Shown in pieces: positions 1-11,599 of a stretch of 64,000 nucleotides of DNA (its first letter is position 1; each line of letters opens with the position of its first letter). Under the pieces are notes generated by a model. That model saw nothing but the letters and a program-made list of their open reading frames with translations, was not told where the DNA came from and made no database searches. The position numbers and the translations under genes are program-made. Source of the DNA: Prorocentrum cordatum (Eukaryota > Sar > Dinophyceae > Prorocentrales > Prorocentraceae); contig CAUYUJ010019895.1 in assembly GCA_963575745.1 (NCBI GenBank), forward strand, positions 97,501 through 161,500, in the 5' to 3' direction.

Positions 1-482
1 GAACATGATCTGATGGTTCCGACATGCGCGGCCGGGAGCGCGCGCGTGGCCTGCAGCGTACCAGTTCTAGCCAGCTCGCTGGAAGCGCGCTGGCAGAATC
101 AGAACGAGTGCTCTTCACAGCTTCGGCTGCAACGACGAAGGCGGGAGGGGGCGTGGAACAAGGGCCTGCCCGGACGCCGTGTGTTGAAGCGTCGTGGGGC
201 ACGAGCGCTCGTGCAGAGTACGCGTGGTAAGACACTCTCGCCGAGGTGGACCGTCAAGTCTGGCAGTGGCTGCGGGGGCAGAGCCCACGGCCAGCAAATC
301 TCTGGGACCTGCCGTGGCGCCCCGCGCGAGACGCGCCCTCCACGGCCCGGACCCCGCCCCGAAGACGCCAACGCCCTGCGCTGTTCCTCCCCGCCGCCCG
401 CCCCGCGGGGCGGAGCGCTGCGCTGCCCACGCGCAGGGCACAGCGTGTCGCCGGGGCCGCCGCTGCGCGATACGCTGAGCAT
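1..482. other. GC-rich unique sequence, no gene recognised
   Basis: Open frames exist on both strands, but they follow from high GC and few stops. I see no recognisable domain, no in-phase splice sites and no long repeat. Confidence 0.4.
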
Positions 483-644
483 CAGGAGGGGGGAAAACAC
501 AGACACGGTCAATCGTCGACTCCCAGGAAAATATGGGAAGATATGGGAAGTGGGGGGGAAGACAAGAACCCAGAAAATATGGGAAAGTGTGGGGAATCTT
601 GTTATTTGTGTCTATCTGTTTATTCGTGTGTCCCGGGGCCCCTT
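483..644 (+). mobile_element. Family G dispersed element, copy 1
   Basis: This block matches 38012-38171 over its whole length. Both begin CAGGAGGG, carry several AATATGGGAA words, a GTGGGGGGGAAGACAA stretch and a TTATTTGTGT stretch, and end in GGGCCCCTT. It is A-richer than its surroundings and codes for nothing visible. The second copy has a direct duplication at its ends, so the family is probably mobile. I see no convincing duplication around this copy. Confidence 0.6.
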
Positions 645-937
645 CAAGCAAAGGTTCCCAAGCACAGGGAAGGAAGAGGTCCCACGTCCACGTGGCGCAA
701 GGCTGTGCGTGCATTCCGAGACGCCAGCCGGCGCACAGGGACGCCACGAGACGGCCACGGGCCCTCACACGGTTCGGAAGCCTGGCGCCGTCCAGCGCGG
801 GGGGCGGTGGCGGCGCGGCCACCGTCCCCCCTTCGCCGGGGACCCGAGCCCTTTTTTCACGGTATCGAAAGGAGGCGTTTGCTCGGCCCACTTCCTTGCC
901 GTCCCCTCTTGCCGAGCGAGCTCCTTCTCATCCGCCA

Positions 938-986
938 CCTCCTCCTCCTCCTCCTCCTCCTCCTCCTCCTCCTCCTCCTCCTCCTC
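938..986 (+). repeat. (CTC)n microsatellite
   Basis: An almost pure CTC triplet run of about 49 bases. In the three frames it reads poly-Ser, poly-Leu or poly-Pro, which explains the overlapping long frames on both strands here. Confidence 0.9.
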
Positions 987-1454
987 TCGGGGTGCGCAGC
1001 CGAGAGCACCTGGCAGCAGAGAAGAACGCCCGTGCGGGCGTGGGCGGCTGGCAAGGTGTGACGACTTTCCCGGCAGATGCTCGTGGCCTGCCCCTTCCTC
1101 GCACCTCTCGTCGCCCTTCGCTCGCGGCCTTCGGTCCCTCGCCGGCCTCCGTCCATGTCGGGCCCTCGTTCGGTCCACTCGCTGGCGGTGCACCGCCTCG
1201 GCCCCTCGAGCTGCTGCGACGAGATGCGCGCCTCGGTGCACGTGTAGGGCCCCTGCTCGTGCACACGAATGGAGAGATGGTGCGTGGTACAGTCTTGTAG
1301 CAGCCGTGTGCAAGCAAGCGAGCTCCCCCTCCTCCAATGTGCAACGTGTTTTGTGTTGTTATGCTGGCGCTTCGCGCCATGGGGCCATTTTGGAGTGAAA
1401 GTCCTGCAGGGCACCCCGGTCGGCGGAGACAAGATAAGAGGAGGAGTTCGGCGC

Positions 1455-1695
1455 GATGGTGATCGTTTTCTCATTCTTTGTTTCGCCGATCGGCGCGGGC
1501 CCTCGCACCCCCTCCCCCCGTGGAGTGGCTCTTGCGCTGTTTTTGGCGCCTGTTTCAAGCAGGTGGGGTCTCCCCCGTAGGACGCACTGTTGCAAACAGT
1601 CGCATTGAGCAGCGGTCCGGAGCCAGACCCCCCCCCTCTCCCCCCCCCTTCCCTCCAATGTCGAAATGCCGAAGAAGAAAACGTTCACACGGGTA
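1455..1695 (+). repeat. Family H dispersed repeat, copy 1
   Basis: This matches 6536-6768 end to end. Shared words in order are TGATCGTTT, CGGCGCGG, CCCTCGCACCCC, TGGCGCCTGTTT, AGCAGGTGGGGT, GCACTG, GGAGCCAGACCCC, CAATGTCGAAA and AGAAAACG. There is no coding signal and the boundaries are approximate. Confidence 0.65.
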
Positions 1696-1699
1696 GGGG

Positions 1700-2180
1700 A
1701 AGGTGTGAGGGGTCAGGTGTTGGATGTGGCCCGGGCGCACCCACCTTGCCCCACCCCCTCCCCTTCACCCCCTCCATTTCCCCCCTCCCTCCCTTCCTCC
1801 CTCCTCACGGGTGCAATATCGTCTGCATTTGGTCATCGAGAGTAAAAGAAACCCAAACCCTAGTAACACGATGAAGACGTGGCCTCACTGACGTCCCCGT
1901 CTTCGCATCAGGACTACTCTGTCTGGGCGATTCGGTCTGCTATGTCTGCAGAGAAGACCCCCTTATCCCTGACTACGGGGGCCCTTCTGACTTGGGTCCG
2001 CTCCCAAAGGGTTAGGGCCCTTTTTGGGTTAGTCACTTGGCAGCCTAGCCGGGGCTCTGCTTTTGGCCGCCTGGACCTGGCTGCCCGGGACGTCGACGCG
2101 CTCCCCAGGTGGTGGCTGCCTTCTGTCCACCGCTGGAGCTGAAGCGCGGTCGTCCCCCATCCCCTCGTGCTCTGAGGGGG
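1700..2180. other. Unique sequence, nothing recognised
   Basis: C-rich at first (1730-1805), then mixed composition. No domain, RNA or repeat family is recognised. Confidence 0.35.
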
Positions 2181-2740
2181 GAGGAGTCGGAGGAGGAGGA
2201 GGAGGAGGCGGAGGAGGAGGAGTTGGAGGAGGAGGAGGAGGAGGAGGAGGAGGAGGAGGCGGAGATGGCGGAGGGGGATAAAGAGGAGCAACAGGGAGCA
2301 GGAGGGAGAAACAGGGCAGGACGAGGAGAGGGTGTGACCCACGGGCCCCCCCCAAAGAAAGGAGGGTAGGAGGAGGAGGAGGAGGAGGAGGAGGAGGAGG
2401 AGGAGGAGCGGAGTCTCGCTTCACAGCCGAGGAGGAAGGCGGGAGGAGGAGCCTGATGATAAACATGTTGTTGATGATGATGATGGTGATGATGATGGTG
2501 CTGATGATGATGGTGATGCCGATGCTGCTGATGATGATGATGACCATGATGATCATGAGGAAGAGAAGGGGGAGGAGGAGCAGGAGGAGGCGGAGGAGGA
2601 GGAGCGGAGTTCCACTTCACATCCGAATGAGGAAGAGGAAGAATGAGGAGGGGGACAAAAACGGGGAGGAGGAGAAGGACAAGGACAAGGATGATGATGA
2701 TGAGAAGGAGGAGGAGGAGGCATTGGTGGAGGCGGGGGTG
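2180..2740 (+). repeat. Compound (GGA)n / (GAT)n microsatellite block
   Basis: GGA-type runs at 2188-2275 and 2366-2410 are followed by a GAT/ATG run at about 2455-2560, then more GGA and GAT to about 2740. The predicted peptides are acidic, histidine/methionine-rich or glycine homopolymers depending on frame, so none is taken as a gene. Confidence 0.9.
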
Positions 2741-2744
2741 GGGG

Positions 2745-4250
2745 GAGGGAGGAGGAAGGAGGAGGTTGGGGACAAATGGCCATGCGACGCTGCGTGGGGT
2801 CGCCTGGCGCTGCCGCCGAACAACGCGCGGACGGCGTCAGTCAAAGCGGCGCGGCGAGCCCGCGTCGCGGCTTGGTGGACGCGCTGCGGTACGGTCGCGG
2901 CGTTGCCACGAATTTTAGCGGCTACGTTTACAGCGGCGGGCTGACTCGAGGACACATGTTGACGCGCGGCCAACAGAAGCGTGTATGCAGTAGCAGCCGC
3001 GAGCGTCAAGATGTTCATGTGTTCATCCACGTTCTCGTCTGCATCCAAGTTCCCTTCGGTATGCCAGGATGTAGTGTTGGAGTACGTCTAGCCCCCGTGC
3101 TGTAGTTGGAGATTGGGGTGCGCGATCGAAGTGAATCGGAGTAAACCCCACTGGGAAGTCATCGTCGGCTTCGACTTGTGATGCACACGCAGGCGAGAAA
3201 GAGAGAGAGAGGGGGAGGTCTCGCCGAAGCACGCTCCCCGCGGGCGTGCCTGCAGCGTGTGTTCCTGGGCTGCTCCGCGAGCGACTGTGCTGTGGCCTCG
3301 GGGGCAGCGCTACGATGGGGTCTCCCCGCGTCCGCTCACGTGCCTCGGGCCATGATCTGCGAGGCCCCCTGTTGGACGTCCCCTCTTGGACACCCCCAAG
3401 TCCTGCGCCTTGCGAGATACCGGAGCCCGGCTCCCGTGCGACGGGATCCTTTTCGAGTGGCCTCATCACGGCCTTCCATTCTGCAAGACAACTGCCTCTA
3501 CCGGGCGTTTCTCATCCCAGAGGTCGACGTATATATAAAACACCCCCAAGTGGTTGCCCCGCGGTTGTCTCATGCACGACGCGCTGCTCCAAGGACTGCC
3601 CCGCGTGCCCGGCGCCGTTGCCTGCGGGGATTGTCCCGTGGCCGCCTCATCTCGTGTTCATCCAGTGGTTGCCCCCCGACTGTCTCTTGGCCGCCCTGCG
3701 TTTGGACAGTCAGCTTAGTCACATCCCACTGCAGTGGGTGGGGTGGCTGAGTGTTAGCTATCATGGTAGAGTGTTCGTGCGTACAGCATGCATTGACAGG
3801 TTAATATCTGCTTGGGCATGGTGGCATGGCTATGCACCTGCAACCATATGTGCAACCATGCGTGTACATACACATGTAAAACTACACATCTACATGCTTC
3901 GACGTGCTTGCGCGGAGAGAATTCACCGGGTAGGCCTATACGAATTTAGCAGCAGGATGCTTATAGAGTTCACTGGATAATCGTATAACGAGTTTCATAG
4001 ATGTTTCGATCGTCAGTCTTGTCTTTAGGCGATATTCACTTCGATCTATGTAGACATTCCGACGCATCGCCACATCAACATAGCAGCCGACCCAGGCATC
4101 AAAAGAGGTGTTTGTGTGTGGTCGATGTATATGTATGTGTATATGTATGTGTATACAAGTGTAATCGAAGACGCCTACGGCGAATCACCGCCGCCCCCTG
4201 CCTTTTTGGAAGCGCCTATGTGGCCGAACGTTGAGGCCAGACCTGCCAAG
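2745..4250. other. Mixed unique region, nothing recognised
   Basis: About 1.5 kb with little simple repeat except a GAGAGA run near 3198 and a TATGTGTATATG run at 4125-4160. The open frames have no recognisable domain. It may be intergenic. Confidence 0.35.
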
Positions 4251-4269
4251 CTATCGGACCATGTGTTCC

Positions 4270-4735
4270 CCGAATCGGTTTGGAAAGCCTTCGGGGAACA
4301 CGTGGGCATCTTGAAGCCGTCTTGGAGGCCATCTTGGGCGTCTTGGAGGCCATCTTGGGCGTGTTGGAGGTCTCTTGGGCCCTCTTGGGGCCGTCTTGGA
4401 GGCCACTTGGGCCGTCATGGGGCCCTCTTGGGGGCCTCTTGGGCGATCTTGGGTGCCTCTTGGGCCGTCTTGAGCAGTCGGAATGCCGAGAAGAAGCAAA
4501 TTCCAAAATCCTTCGAAAACCAATGAAAAATAAATGATTTGGGCCTCTTCGGGCCCTCCTAAAGGACCTCTTGGAGGCCTCTTGGGCCGTCTGGGCAGCC
4601 TCTGGGGGGCCTCTTGGGCCGTCTTGGGCCGTCTTGGACTCTCTTGGGCCGTCTTGGAGGCCGTCTTGGACCATCTTGGGCGGACTTGTAGGCCATCTTG
4701 GGCCATCTTCGCGATTTGTTGAGGATGTCCCGAGC
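4270..4735 (+). repeat. Degenerate CTTGGGCCGTCTTGGAGG minisatellite
   Basis: Short units of the type CTTGGG(C/G)C(C/G)TCTTGGAGGCC repeat with many substitutions. At 4479-4540 they are broken by an A-rich spacer carrying AATCCTTCGAAAA. The same spacer type occurs in the larger Family F copies (5336-5390 and 28017-28080), so this array is probably a partial Family F element. Confidence 0.7.
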
Positions 4736-4919
4736 GAAACGGCCGTTCCAGGGAGGATTTGTTCGAGACTTTGCGGTCCCGGAAGAGCCTCCCGGGACCC
4801 CGGCGAGACGGGCCGAAGCCCCAGGGGAAGTTCTTTTGGAAAAAGAACCAAAACCAAAACCGAAAGGGTCTAGCACGCCAGGCACCCCTGCGATGAATCG
4901 ACAGGGGGCGGCGGATAAG

Positions 4920-5762
4920 GCTTTCGGCCCATCCTGCCACCGTGCCTGGGTTGTGGGCCTGAAGCCTATTGTATGTTTTTTGGGGATCTCGTGGGAGGGT
5001 CCCTGGGACCTCTTGGAGGCAGTTTGGAGGCCTCTTGGGGGCCCTTTTGGGGCCTCTCGGGGCCTCTTTTGAGCCTCTTCGGAGCCTCTTGGGAGCCTCT
5101 TGGGGCCTCGTGGGGGCCTATTGGGGCCTCCTGGGGGCCTCTTGGAGCGGATGTCTTGGATTTTCAGTTTGTGTTCCCTCTCTTGGGCCCCTTTTGGGGT
5201 TTTCTTGGGGTCCTGTTGAGCTGTCTTGGGCGCCTCCTGGACCATCCTGGGGGGCACTTAGGCCGTCTTGGGGCCCTCTTTGAAGCCTCTTTGGCCGTTT
5301 TGGGGTGGTCTTGGGCGCCGTTTGGGCCGTTTTGGAGCGTCGGAAAGCAGAAAAGGCGAGAACGCTGAAATCCTTCAAAAACTTGAGGACATTCAATCAT
5401 GTTTGCCTCTTGGGGCTCTCTAGGGAGGCCTCTTGGAGGCCTCTTGAGGCGTCTTCGAGGTCTCTTGGGCAATATTGAGGCCACCTTGTGCGTCTTGGAG
5501 CGATATTTGGGTGTCTCGGGGCCCTCTTGGGCCGTCTTGCAGGCCCTTCGGCCCTCTTGGCCCGTCTTCGGGCCCTCTTGGGACCAGAAAAGGCATGCGG
5601 AACCACTCCCCGCAGCCCAAGGGGCACGCGGGAAGCCCTGTTATTTTTGAGAATTTAAGCTCCAGGCCCCTGAGATACTCGTCAGGACTGAGGACCGAGG
5701 CTCCAGGGATTAGGCAAAGGACCTGAGAACACGCCCACTCCGTGCCCGGAGGCACGGTGGAA
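4920..5762 (+). mobile_element. Family F composite repeat, copy 1 (uninterrupted)
   Basis: This and 27655-28986 share the same landmarks in the same order: CCCATCC..CCACCGTG and GGGTTGTGGG; GGGATCTCGTGGGAGG; a CTTGGGGCCTC array; TGTGTTCCCTCTCT; the spacer AAGCAGAAAAGGCGAGAACGC (5346-5366, read in two parts); TTGGAGCGAT; GGGGCACGCG with TTTGAGAATTT; and an end block GGCTCCAGGGA / ACACGCCCACTCCGTG / GAGGCACGGTGG. About 840 bp long, with no coding capacity recognised. This copy shows the element without later insertions. Confidence 0.7.
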
Positions 5763-5869
5763 GATACACATACACATACATGTATGCCATTAGTTAGCCG
5801 GACAAATTGACGAACCTATTTACATTAAGCCATATTTTTCCCAAACGATAAAATCTTCACCCCCCAATT

Positions 5870-6410
5870 TGGGAGCAGGGTTTCCTGGGCCTCCCCCATG
5901 CCTCTGAAAGCAGTCCCTGCGGGCCCCCGGAAGGGCCCGCGAATCCCGTAGCGGGCACGAGAAAGCGACAACAGGACCCACGGACAGCTTGAACGCAGTC
6001 CAGAACAGATGCCAAGATGCTCCCTAGATAGGTCCAGGGAGCGCTGAGAAGGCCCTTGGAATGTCCCCAAGACGTAACGACCATGGATTCCCTGACAGTT
6101 GTTTGTTCTGAATTTAAGACTATTGGTTTTCCGCCCCTTCCGAACGCCCAAGACGGACAAAGAGGTCCCCAATACCCCTCCACAGCCCAAAAGGTCTCGT
6201 CCAGGCCAAGACAGCCCATGAGGGCCCCAGGTTGACCCTAAAGAGCCACGGGAGGATCTCGAGACGGCCCAAAAGGGCCCCATTGCGGCCAAAGTGACGC
6301 ATCAGATAGCCCCGCGACGGCCCCAGGATGCTCCCAAGGCGGCCCAGACAAGCTCCCAAATGGCCCAAGAGGCCCCCAAGACCGCAAAGGACCCCAGCGA
6401 AGCGTGCCCA
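5870..6410 (-). repeat. Reverse-oriented CTTGGG-type repeat
   Basis: Units read GGCCCAAGACGGCCCAAGAGG, the reverse complement of the array at 4270-4735. It includes ATTGGTTTTCCGCCCC, which resembles the spacer near 20130. It is probably a decayed Family F relative in the other orientation. Confidence 0.55.
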
Positions 6411-6535
6411 CCATTTTGCACGCGCGTCTCGGACGTCTTGATCACAATACCCGGACTCGATCTCCCTTGTGGTGATATCTCGATGAACTCACCGCATACT
6501 CTTTCGCAGCAAACGCACCCAAGGTCCGAGTTCGC

Positions 6536-6768
6536 GCAAGGTGATCGTTTGTCAATTCATTGTTTTGCCGAACGGCGCGGACCCTCGCACCCCCCCCCGC
6601 ATGGAGTAGATCTTGGCTGTTCTTGGCGCCTGTTTAGAGCAGGTGGGGTGCCCCCGTCGGCCGCACTGCTGCAGACAACCGCACTCAGCAGAGATCTGGA
6701 GCCAGACCCCTCCCCCCTCCCCCCCTTTCGCCCAATGTCGAAACGCCGAATCAGAAAACGCTCACCAA
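6536..6768 (+). repeat. Family H dispersed repeat, copy 2
   Basis: Colinear with 1455-1695, with scattered substitutions and small length changes in the C runs. No coding signal. Confidence 0.65.
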
Positions 6769-6874
6769 GTGGGGCACTTCCCGCACTGAGGAATACATAC
6801 TTGTAGGGACCTACGAACAGGGAGCTTGGAGGGAGGGGTCATCGTGATATCGTCGATGCGTCATGGGTTTGCAC

Positions 6875-7645
6875 TGGTCCTCCTCCTCCTCTTCCTCCTC
6901 CTCCTCCTCCTCCTCCTTCTCCTCCTACTCCTCCCCCGACCTCCCCCTCCCTCTTCCTTCGAGAAACGCCAAACTGTTGCACTTTTCTCGCTGCCCACAC
7001 CAGAGAAGCCGGTGTCAGCGCCTGCTGCGGTTGCGCGCCTGCGGCAGGAGCGAGCGCACGCCTCCAGCCAGCAGCGCGTCGAGCACACCGTGAGTGCGAG
7101 GCGTACAGGATACGAGCTCTGCGATGTCACAACGTCTCGACCGGCCTCCTCCTCCTCCCCCTTCTCCTCATCCCGCTTCCGCTCCTTACCATACTGCTCA
7201 CACTCGTCTTGCTGATCCTGCGTGTGTCCCGTCTCCTGCTACTCCGACTGCCCCACCTTCATCATGTGTAATTCTGTGCACATCCAGTTTCCTGCTTGGC
7301 GTGTCCGCTAGAGGCCCATATCCTCCTCCAAGTCCTCCTCCTCCTCCTCCTCCTCCTCCTCCTCCTCCTCCTCCTCTTGCTCCTCCTCCCCCATCCTTTG
7401 TCCCGGATGTGCCATCCCCTCTTCTCGTTTGCAGAGGCGCTGGAGAGATGCGAGAAGGAGAAGGATGTGCTCCTCGAGCAGCTTCCTCGGCAGCGGCTCC
7501 ACGGGACCCCAGGGGCTTGAGCAGAGTTGGAGTAGGAGCAGCAGTAAGAGGAGGAGGGTGGAGGGTTTAGGAAGGGGGCCGAGGATGAGGAGGGGGACCG
7601 AGGAGGAGGAGGAGGAGGAGGAAGAGGAGGAGGAGAAGAGTGGAA
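6875..7645. repeat. Cluster of (CTC)n and (GAG)n microsatellites
   Basis: CTC runs lie at 6880-6935 and 7321-7378 and a GAG run at 7595-7638. The purine strand switches between the second and third runs. The intervening sequence has no recognised gene. Confidence 0.85.
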
Positions 7646-8134
7646 TGGTGAAGCACGAGAGCCTGCCGAAGGGAACAAACACATGCGTAGGGGTGACGAG
7701 GCAGACGAGCATTGGGGAGGGGGAGGTGCCAGAGGAGGACTGGAGGCGTCGCGCCTTAGCAATGCAATTCGCAGGCCCTCTCCCAATTTGAACTCGAGCC
7801 CCTATCGTGAATCGCGGCCCTGAGGGCCAAGCATAATCGCGCCAAGACTTTCGAGCCTGGGCGATGGATGGTCAGGCTCAATGCAAGGGACTCATTGCGG
7901 CGCCGGGTCCGACTACAGTTGCGCATGTAGTTTTGAGACAGGGGCTGGAGGGTGGGGCCAGGCGGGGGAAAGGGGATGGGCGGGGGAGGGGAGGGGCCAC
8001 GCGACACCGAGAATACCAGCGTCCTCGAATACGGAGCATGCTTGCGAGCCAGAGGGCAGTGAGCCAGGAAGACGGTGCAGTGGTGCTTGAGTTGGGTCGT
8101 ATGGAGGCAAACGATGGCGAAGGAAGGCAGACCA

Positions 8135-8250
8135 TCATGAGGAGGAGGAGGAGGAGGAAAAGTTGGAGGAGGAGGAGGAGGAGGACGAGGAGGACGAGGA
8201 GGAGGAGGAGGAGGAGGAGGAGGAGGAGGAGGGGGAGGGGGAGGGGGGGC
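8135..8250 (+). repeat. (GGA)n microsatellite with GAC variants
   Basis: GGA triplets with GACGAGGAC interruptions, ending in a G-rich run near 8225-8253. Confidence 0.85.
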
Positions 8251-8289
8251 GGCGAGGAGCTTCCACCCCAGATCCTAACCCCTAGAAGC

Positions 8290-8445
8290 CCTAGAGGCCC
8301 CCAGAGGCCTCCAGGAGGCCCCAGAGGCCCAGCAGTTGCCCAACACAAGCCAAAATCCTAGATCCTGGCGGTCCTGGAGACCCCCCAGGCCTCCAGGGGG
8401 GCCCCCGGAGGCCCAGCAGTTGCCCATCACAGGCCGAGCTCCGAG
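8290..8445 (+). repeat. Two-unit tandem repeat, about 86 bp
   Basis: The block ending GGAGGCCCAGCAGTTGCCCA occurs twice, with CAGCAGTTGCCCA at about 8329 and 8415. The units are rich in AGGCCTCCAGG. Confidence 0.6.
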
Positions 8446-8683
8446 ATCCTCCCTCCTCGACCCCCGAGGGTCGAGGGCACCGCTTGGCAGGACGATGGGA
8501 GGGAGGCGTACGAGGTGGAGGAGGCGTATCGGGAAGATAATTATCGGGTTGGGAGGAATGCTCACATCATCAATATTACCGCGTATGTTTTAGGTGCTCA
8601 TTTCACAGTCGTGCCCTGTATCTTCCCAACCCCTTCCTCCCAACGCGGTAATTGTTTATCCCGCCTTACCGCCCTACTGCAGA

Positions 8684-8880
8684 TACGATCCCACGGTCGA
8701 GCACCTGATGAAGGAACCTCCTCCCGAGAAGCTGGGCCAGTGCTTCTTAGCCAACATGCCCGTGAGGTGGCCCAGTTTCTCGCGCACGTTCGCCCCTCTG
8801 GCGTTATCACCAAACAGTGGCCCGGGTTTGTCTCTTGGAACCTCCGAGGAGCTGGCCCAACGCTTAGATGATAGAGTTCT
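8684..8880 (+). CDS. Possible exon, unknown protein
   Basis: A pyrimidine-rich stretch ends in TACTGCAG just before 8684, a good acceptor shape. The following frame is open for about 100 codons and has a mixed, protein-like composition (for example YDPTVEHLMKEPPPEKLGQ). I recognise no family and found no matching second exon. It could equally be unique non-coding DNA. Confidence 0.2.
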
Positions 8881-8994
8881 TGATCACATGTTCGGCTGTA
8901 GCTTGGCCAGCCCCCTCCCTGGGGAGGAGAGGGGGATGGCAGCGTTCGGCTTGACCACCAGTGTCATATATCTGGGGTCCCAACCCAGAAACCC

Positions 8995-9163
8995 GACGTC
9001 GTGATTTTGTTCGCAAAGTCGACCCCGAGAGGTCTGGACCCCTTCCCCGGGAACGTTTTTTCATCCTGAATCCTTTTTTTCAAGGCCCCGGGGCCCGGAA
9101 AGAGCTCCCAGAGGCCGAAAATATTGAAACACCTCCCGTTGTGTTTTTTTTACAACGGGAGGG
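8995..9163 (+). mobile_element. Family C element, copy 1, with terminal hairpin
   Basis: The layout matches the copy at 54764: GACGTCGTGATTTT, then AGGTCTGGACCCCTTCCC, a CATCCTGA block, a GGGCCCGG block, GAGGCCGAA and CCTCCCGTTGT. The right end is an 11-bp perfect stem, 9132-9142 against 9152-9162, with a T-rich loop. It is non-coding and probably moved by another element's enzymes. It directly abuts Family I. Confidence 0.6.
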
Positions 9164-9173
9164 AGTCTCGGAG

Positions 9174-9360
9174 CGCCGATTTAGCGCCGACTAGCGTCGA
9201 TTAGCGCCGACTTGCGTCGGCTAGCATCGATTAGCGTCGATTTGGCGTCGATTTGGCGTTGATGAGCAGTCGACTGGCGTCGATCAGCGTCGATCCGCAA
9301 GAGCCGACAAGATGGTATGAGAGGCTCCCATGCGTTGCCACCGAAGTCCTGGGTCCCTGA
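9174..9360 (+). repeat. Family I: GCGTCGATTA minisatellite with conserved tail, copy 1
   Basis: Ten- to twelve-base units of the type TTAGCGTCGA repeat to about 9300. They are followed by a non-repeated tail AGAGCCGACAAGATGGTATG and GAGGCTCCCATG..TTGCCACCGAA. The same minisatellite plus tail occurs at 38676-38870. Confidence 0.65.
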
Positions 9361-9544
9361 TGCTGGAGCAGGCAGACGTCGGGCGAGGAGCAGCGCGAGC
9401 GCGCGCGCGCGCGCCCCGCCCCGGCCGCGCGCCGCCCTCTCCAGCAGGACCGCGGCGGTGTGCCGGCACTTCCACCTGATGGACGCAGCCGCCATTGTGC
9501 TTCTTTTGTGTTTCGTGGGGGGTGTTCCGTCACGGCGGCTCTCC

Positions 9545-9845
9545 CCTCCTCTTCCTCATGCTCCTCTTCCTCCTCCTCCTTCTCGTCCTCCCTTTCCTCC
9601 TTCCCCTCCTCCCCCTCCTCCTCCTCCTCCCTCCTCCTCCTCCTCCTCCTCCTCCTCCTCCTCCTCCCCATTCGACATCTCACCCCCCTCCTTCTTCTTC
9701 TCCTCCTCCTCCTTCTCCTTCTTCTTCTCCTTCTCCTGTTCCTCCTCCTCCCTTTTCTTCTCCCCCTCCTTCTCCTCCTCCTCATCGTCCTATCTGTCCT
9801 CCTCCTCCTCCTCCTTCACCCCCTCCCCATTCGGCATCCCACCCC
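9545..9845 (+). repeat. (CTC)n / (CTT)n pyrimidine tract
   Basis: About 300 bases almost entirely C and T, with the purest CTC run at 9640-9667. The + strand carries the pyrimidines. Confidence 0.9.
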
Positions 9846-10017
9846 TGATCACTGCTTTCCCCTCCTGCTCTCCTGCTCATCATCGTAGCTTCCGGGAGAC
9901 CTCCTCGCTCCTTCTTGTGTTTCATCCTCTCCGTGGAATTCTGCTTGTCCTCCCCACACCATCCTCGCCTTCTTGCTTCTTTTGCTCCTCCGCCGCCTCA
10001 CACCTCGCTCGTCCATG

Positions 10018-10180
10018 GTGATGATGGTAGCGATGATGCCGATGATGATGATGATGAGGAGGAGGAGGAGGAGGAGGACGACGACGAGGATGATGATGAC
10101 GACGACGAGGATGATGATGATGACGACGACGGGGAGGAGGGGGAGGAGGAGGAGGAAGGAGGAGGAGGAGGAGGAGTTGG
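10018..10180 (+). repeat. (GAT)n, (GAC)n and (GGA)n compound tract
   Basis: ATG/GAT triplets change into GACGACGAGGATGAT and then GGA triplets. The acidic frame it makes is treated as a by-product. Confidence 0.85.
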
Positions 10181-10639
10181 AGGACAGGCTGGATCAGCAG
10201 CAGGAGGAGCGCAGGGGGAAGAGGAGAACGAGTGCGAGGCGGAGCGGTGGGCTTGCGAGAAGGAATGGGAGGAGAGAGAAGGGAGGAGGAAAGGCGGGGA
10301 GAGGTGGGAGGGAGGCAGGAGAAGGGAGCAGGCAGGAGCGAGGGTGAATCGTTCGAGTGAAAGCGGTCGCGTCCGAGCAAAAATGGCACCGCCCGAGTAA
10401 ACAAGAGTACAGAACAGGAAGTCGGGCAGGCAAGCCTGGCGCCCACACGGCGCATTGGCAATATGTATTTCTAAGAGGCGAAGCATCGGATGCTACATCA
10501 CCCAGGTTGCGGTAGCGCGCGACGCAAAACGGATCGCATCCCGATTGTGACGCAGGCAGCTCAAAACGCATCACGACTGTGAAGCGGAAATCAGAAGCCC
10601 TTTTGTTCCTTTAAGGGTCCAGCTTTACCCTGGAAGGGT

Positions 10640-10975
10640 TCACGAGGATTCTTAAAGGTTCATGAGGCCATGTAAAAGGGTCCTGATTGGGTCCTGGGGT
10701 CCTGGGGCCCCCTCCAAGGATCTAGAAGGCCCCCTGAAAGGTCTTGGTGGCTTCTGAGAGAATCCTGGAGGAGCCAGGAGGCCCCCTCGAGGGCCTTCGA
10801 GGCTCCGTGAAGGCTCCTGGACATGCCCCCGGGGGTCCTTGCTGACCTTCGAAGGTCCCGTGCGCCTGGAGGCCTGCTGAGAGGGCCCAGGAGGCTCTGT
10901 CGTTTGTTCGGGGGGCCTCTGAAAGGGGTTTGGAGGTTCTACATTCCCCAATCAGTGCTTGCACTGAAGGGGTCC
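10640..10975 (+). repeat. Degenerate GGTCCTGGAGG-type repeat
   Basis: Short units mixing GGTCCTGGGG, GAGGCCCCCT and CTTCGAGG recur with many changes. A similar stretch lies at 11220-11350. It is not the same unit as the CTTGGG arrays. Confidence 0.45.
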
Positions 10976-11373
10976 TAGCAGAAGCTGAAAGATTTGGCGA
11001 AAGTTCCAGCCGAATTTGGTAGCAGGCTGGGTTCCCAGGTTCCCTGTTCCGGGTTCCTGGGTTCCCGGTCATTGGTTCAGGGCAGATTTCGGTGGGTTTT
11101 GGGTTCCCGGGCTCCCAGGTTCTCGGTCGATCTCCTCAGCGAAAACCACTACTGATTGGGGTTTTTCTCTGGTGTAATGTGTTTTTTCGGTTTCGGGATT
11201 CCCATTGCAAAGCCTTGCGGGTCCTCAGTGGGTCAGAAGTCCTCATGCACGGTCCAGGAGGCCCTTCCGCACGGTCCAGTGTCCTAGAGGCTCCCTGGAA
11301 GGATCTTGCCCTTTCACGAGGGTCCAAGAGGTCCTCTTCAAGCGTCCTGGACGGATCCAGGAGGGGGGAAGTT

Positions 11374-11566
11374 AAGACGGGCGTGTCCCTCTACAGGAGG
11401 AATGAGGAATATTCAAACATATTTAAACACAGTCTGGTTGCGTGTTTTTTTCCACGTGTTGTTTTTCACATGAAAATACTAGTGTTGGGAGTTGGTTGAA
11501 TATTTTTGGGGCGAGCTTGAATGTGTCATCCAAACTCTCCGCTTGCAGGGGGACACGCCCGACTTG
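11374..11566 (+). mobile_element. Family B terminal-inverted-repeat element, copy 1
   Basis: The left end reads GACGGGCGTGTCCCTCTACAGG. The right end reads TGCAGGGGGACACGCCCGAC, its near reverse complement. The interior is AT-richer than the flanks, with AATATTCAAACATATTTAAA, and codes for nothing. The ends match four other copies. It is MITE-like, a short element with inverted ends and no transposase. Confidence 0.65.
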
Positions 11567-11599
11567 GGCCTGAAGGGTCCGTCGAATAGCCTCTGGAGG

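Noticed and set aside
1374-1399. GCCATTTTGG word as spliced-leader relic
   Set aside because: Only ten bases match the leader and the flanks do not. Expected by chance.
3178-3980. Two overlapping + frames of 190 and 244 codons
   Set aside because: No domain, no conserved pattern. Open frames this long occur by chance at this GC content.
4116-5484. Several open frames reading Gly-Leu-Ser-Trp repeats (GPSWGPLGGLLG type)
   Set aside because: Translations of the CTTGGG minisatellite on both strands.
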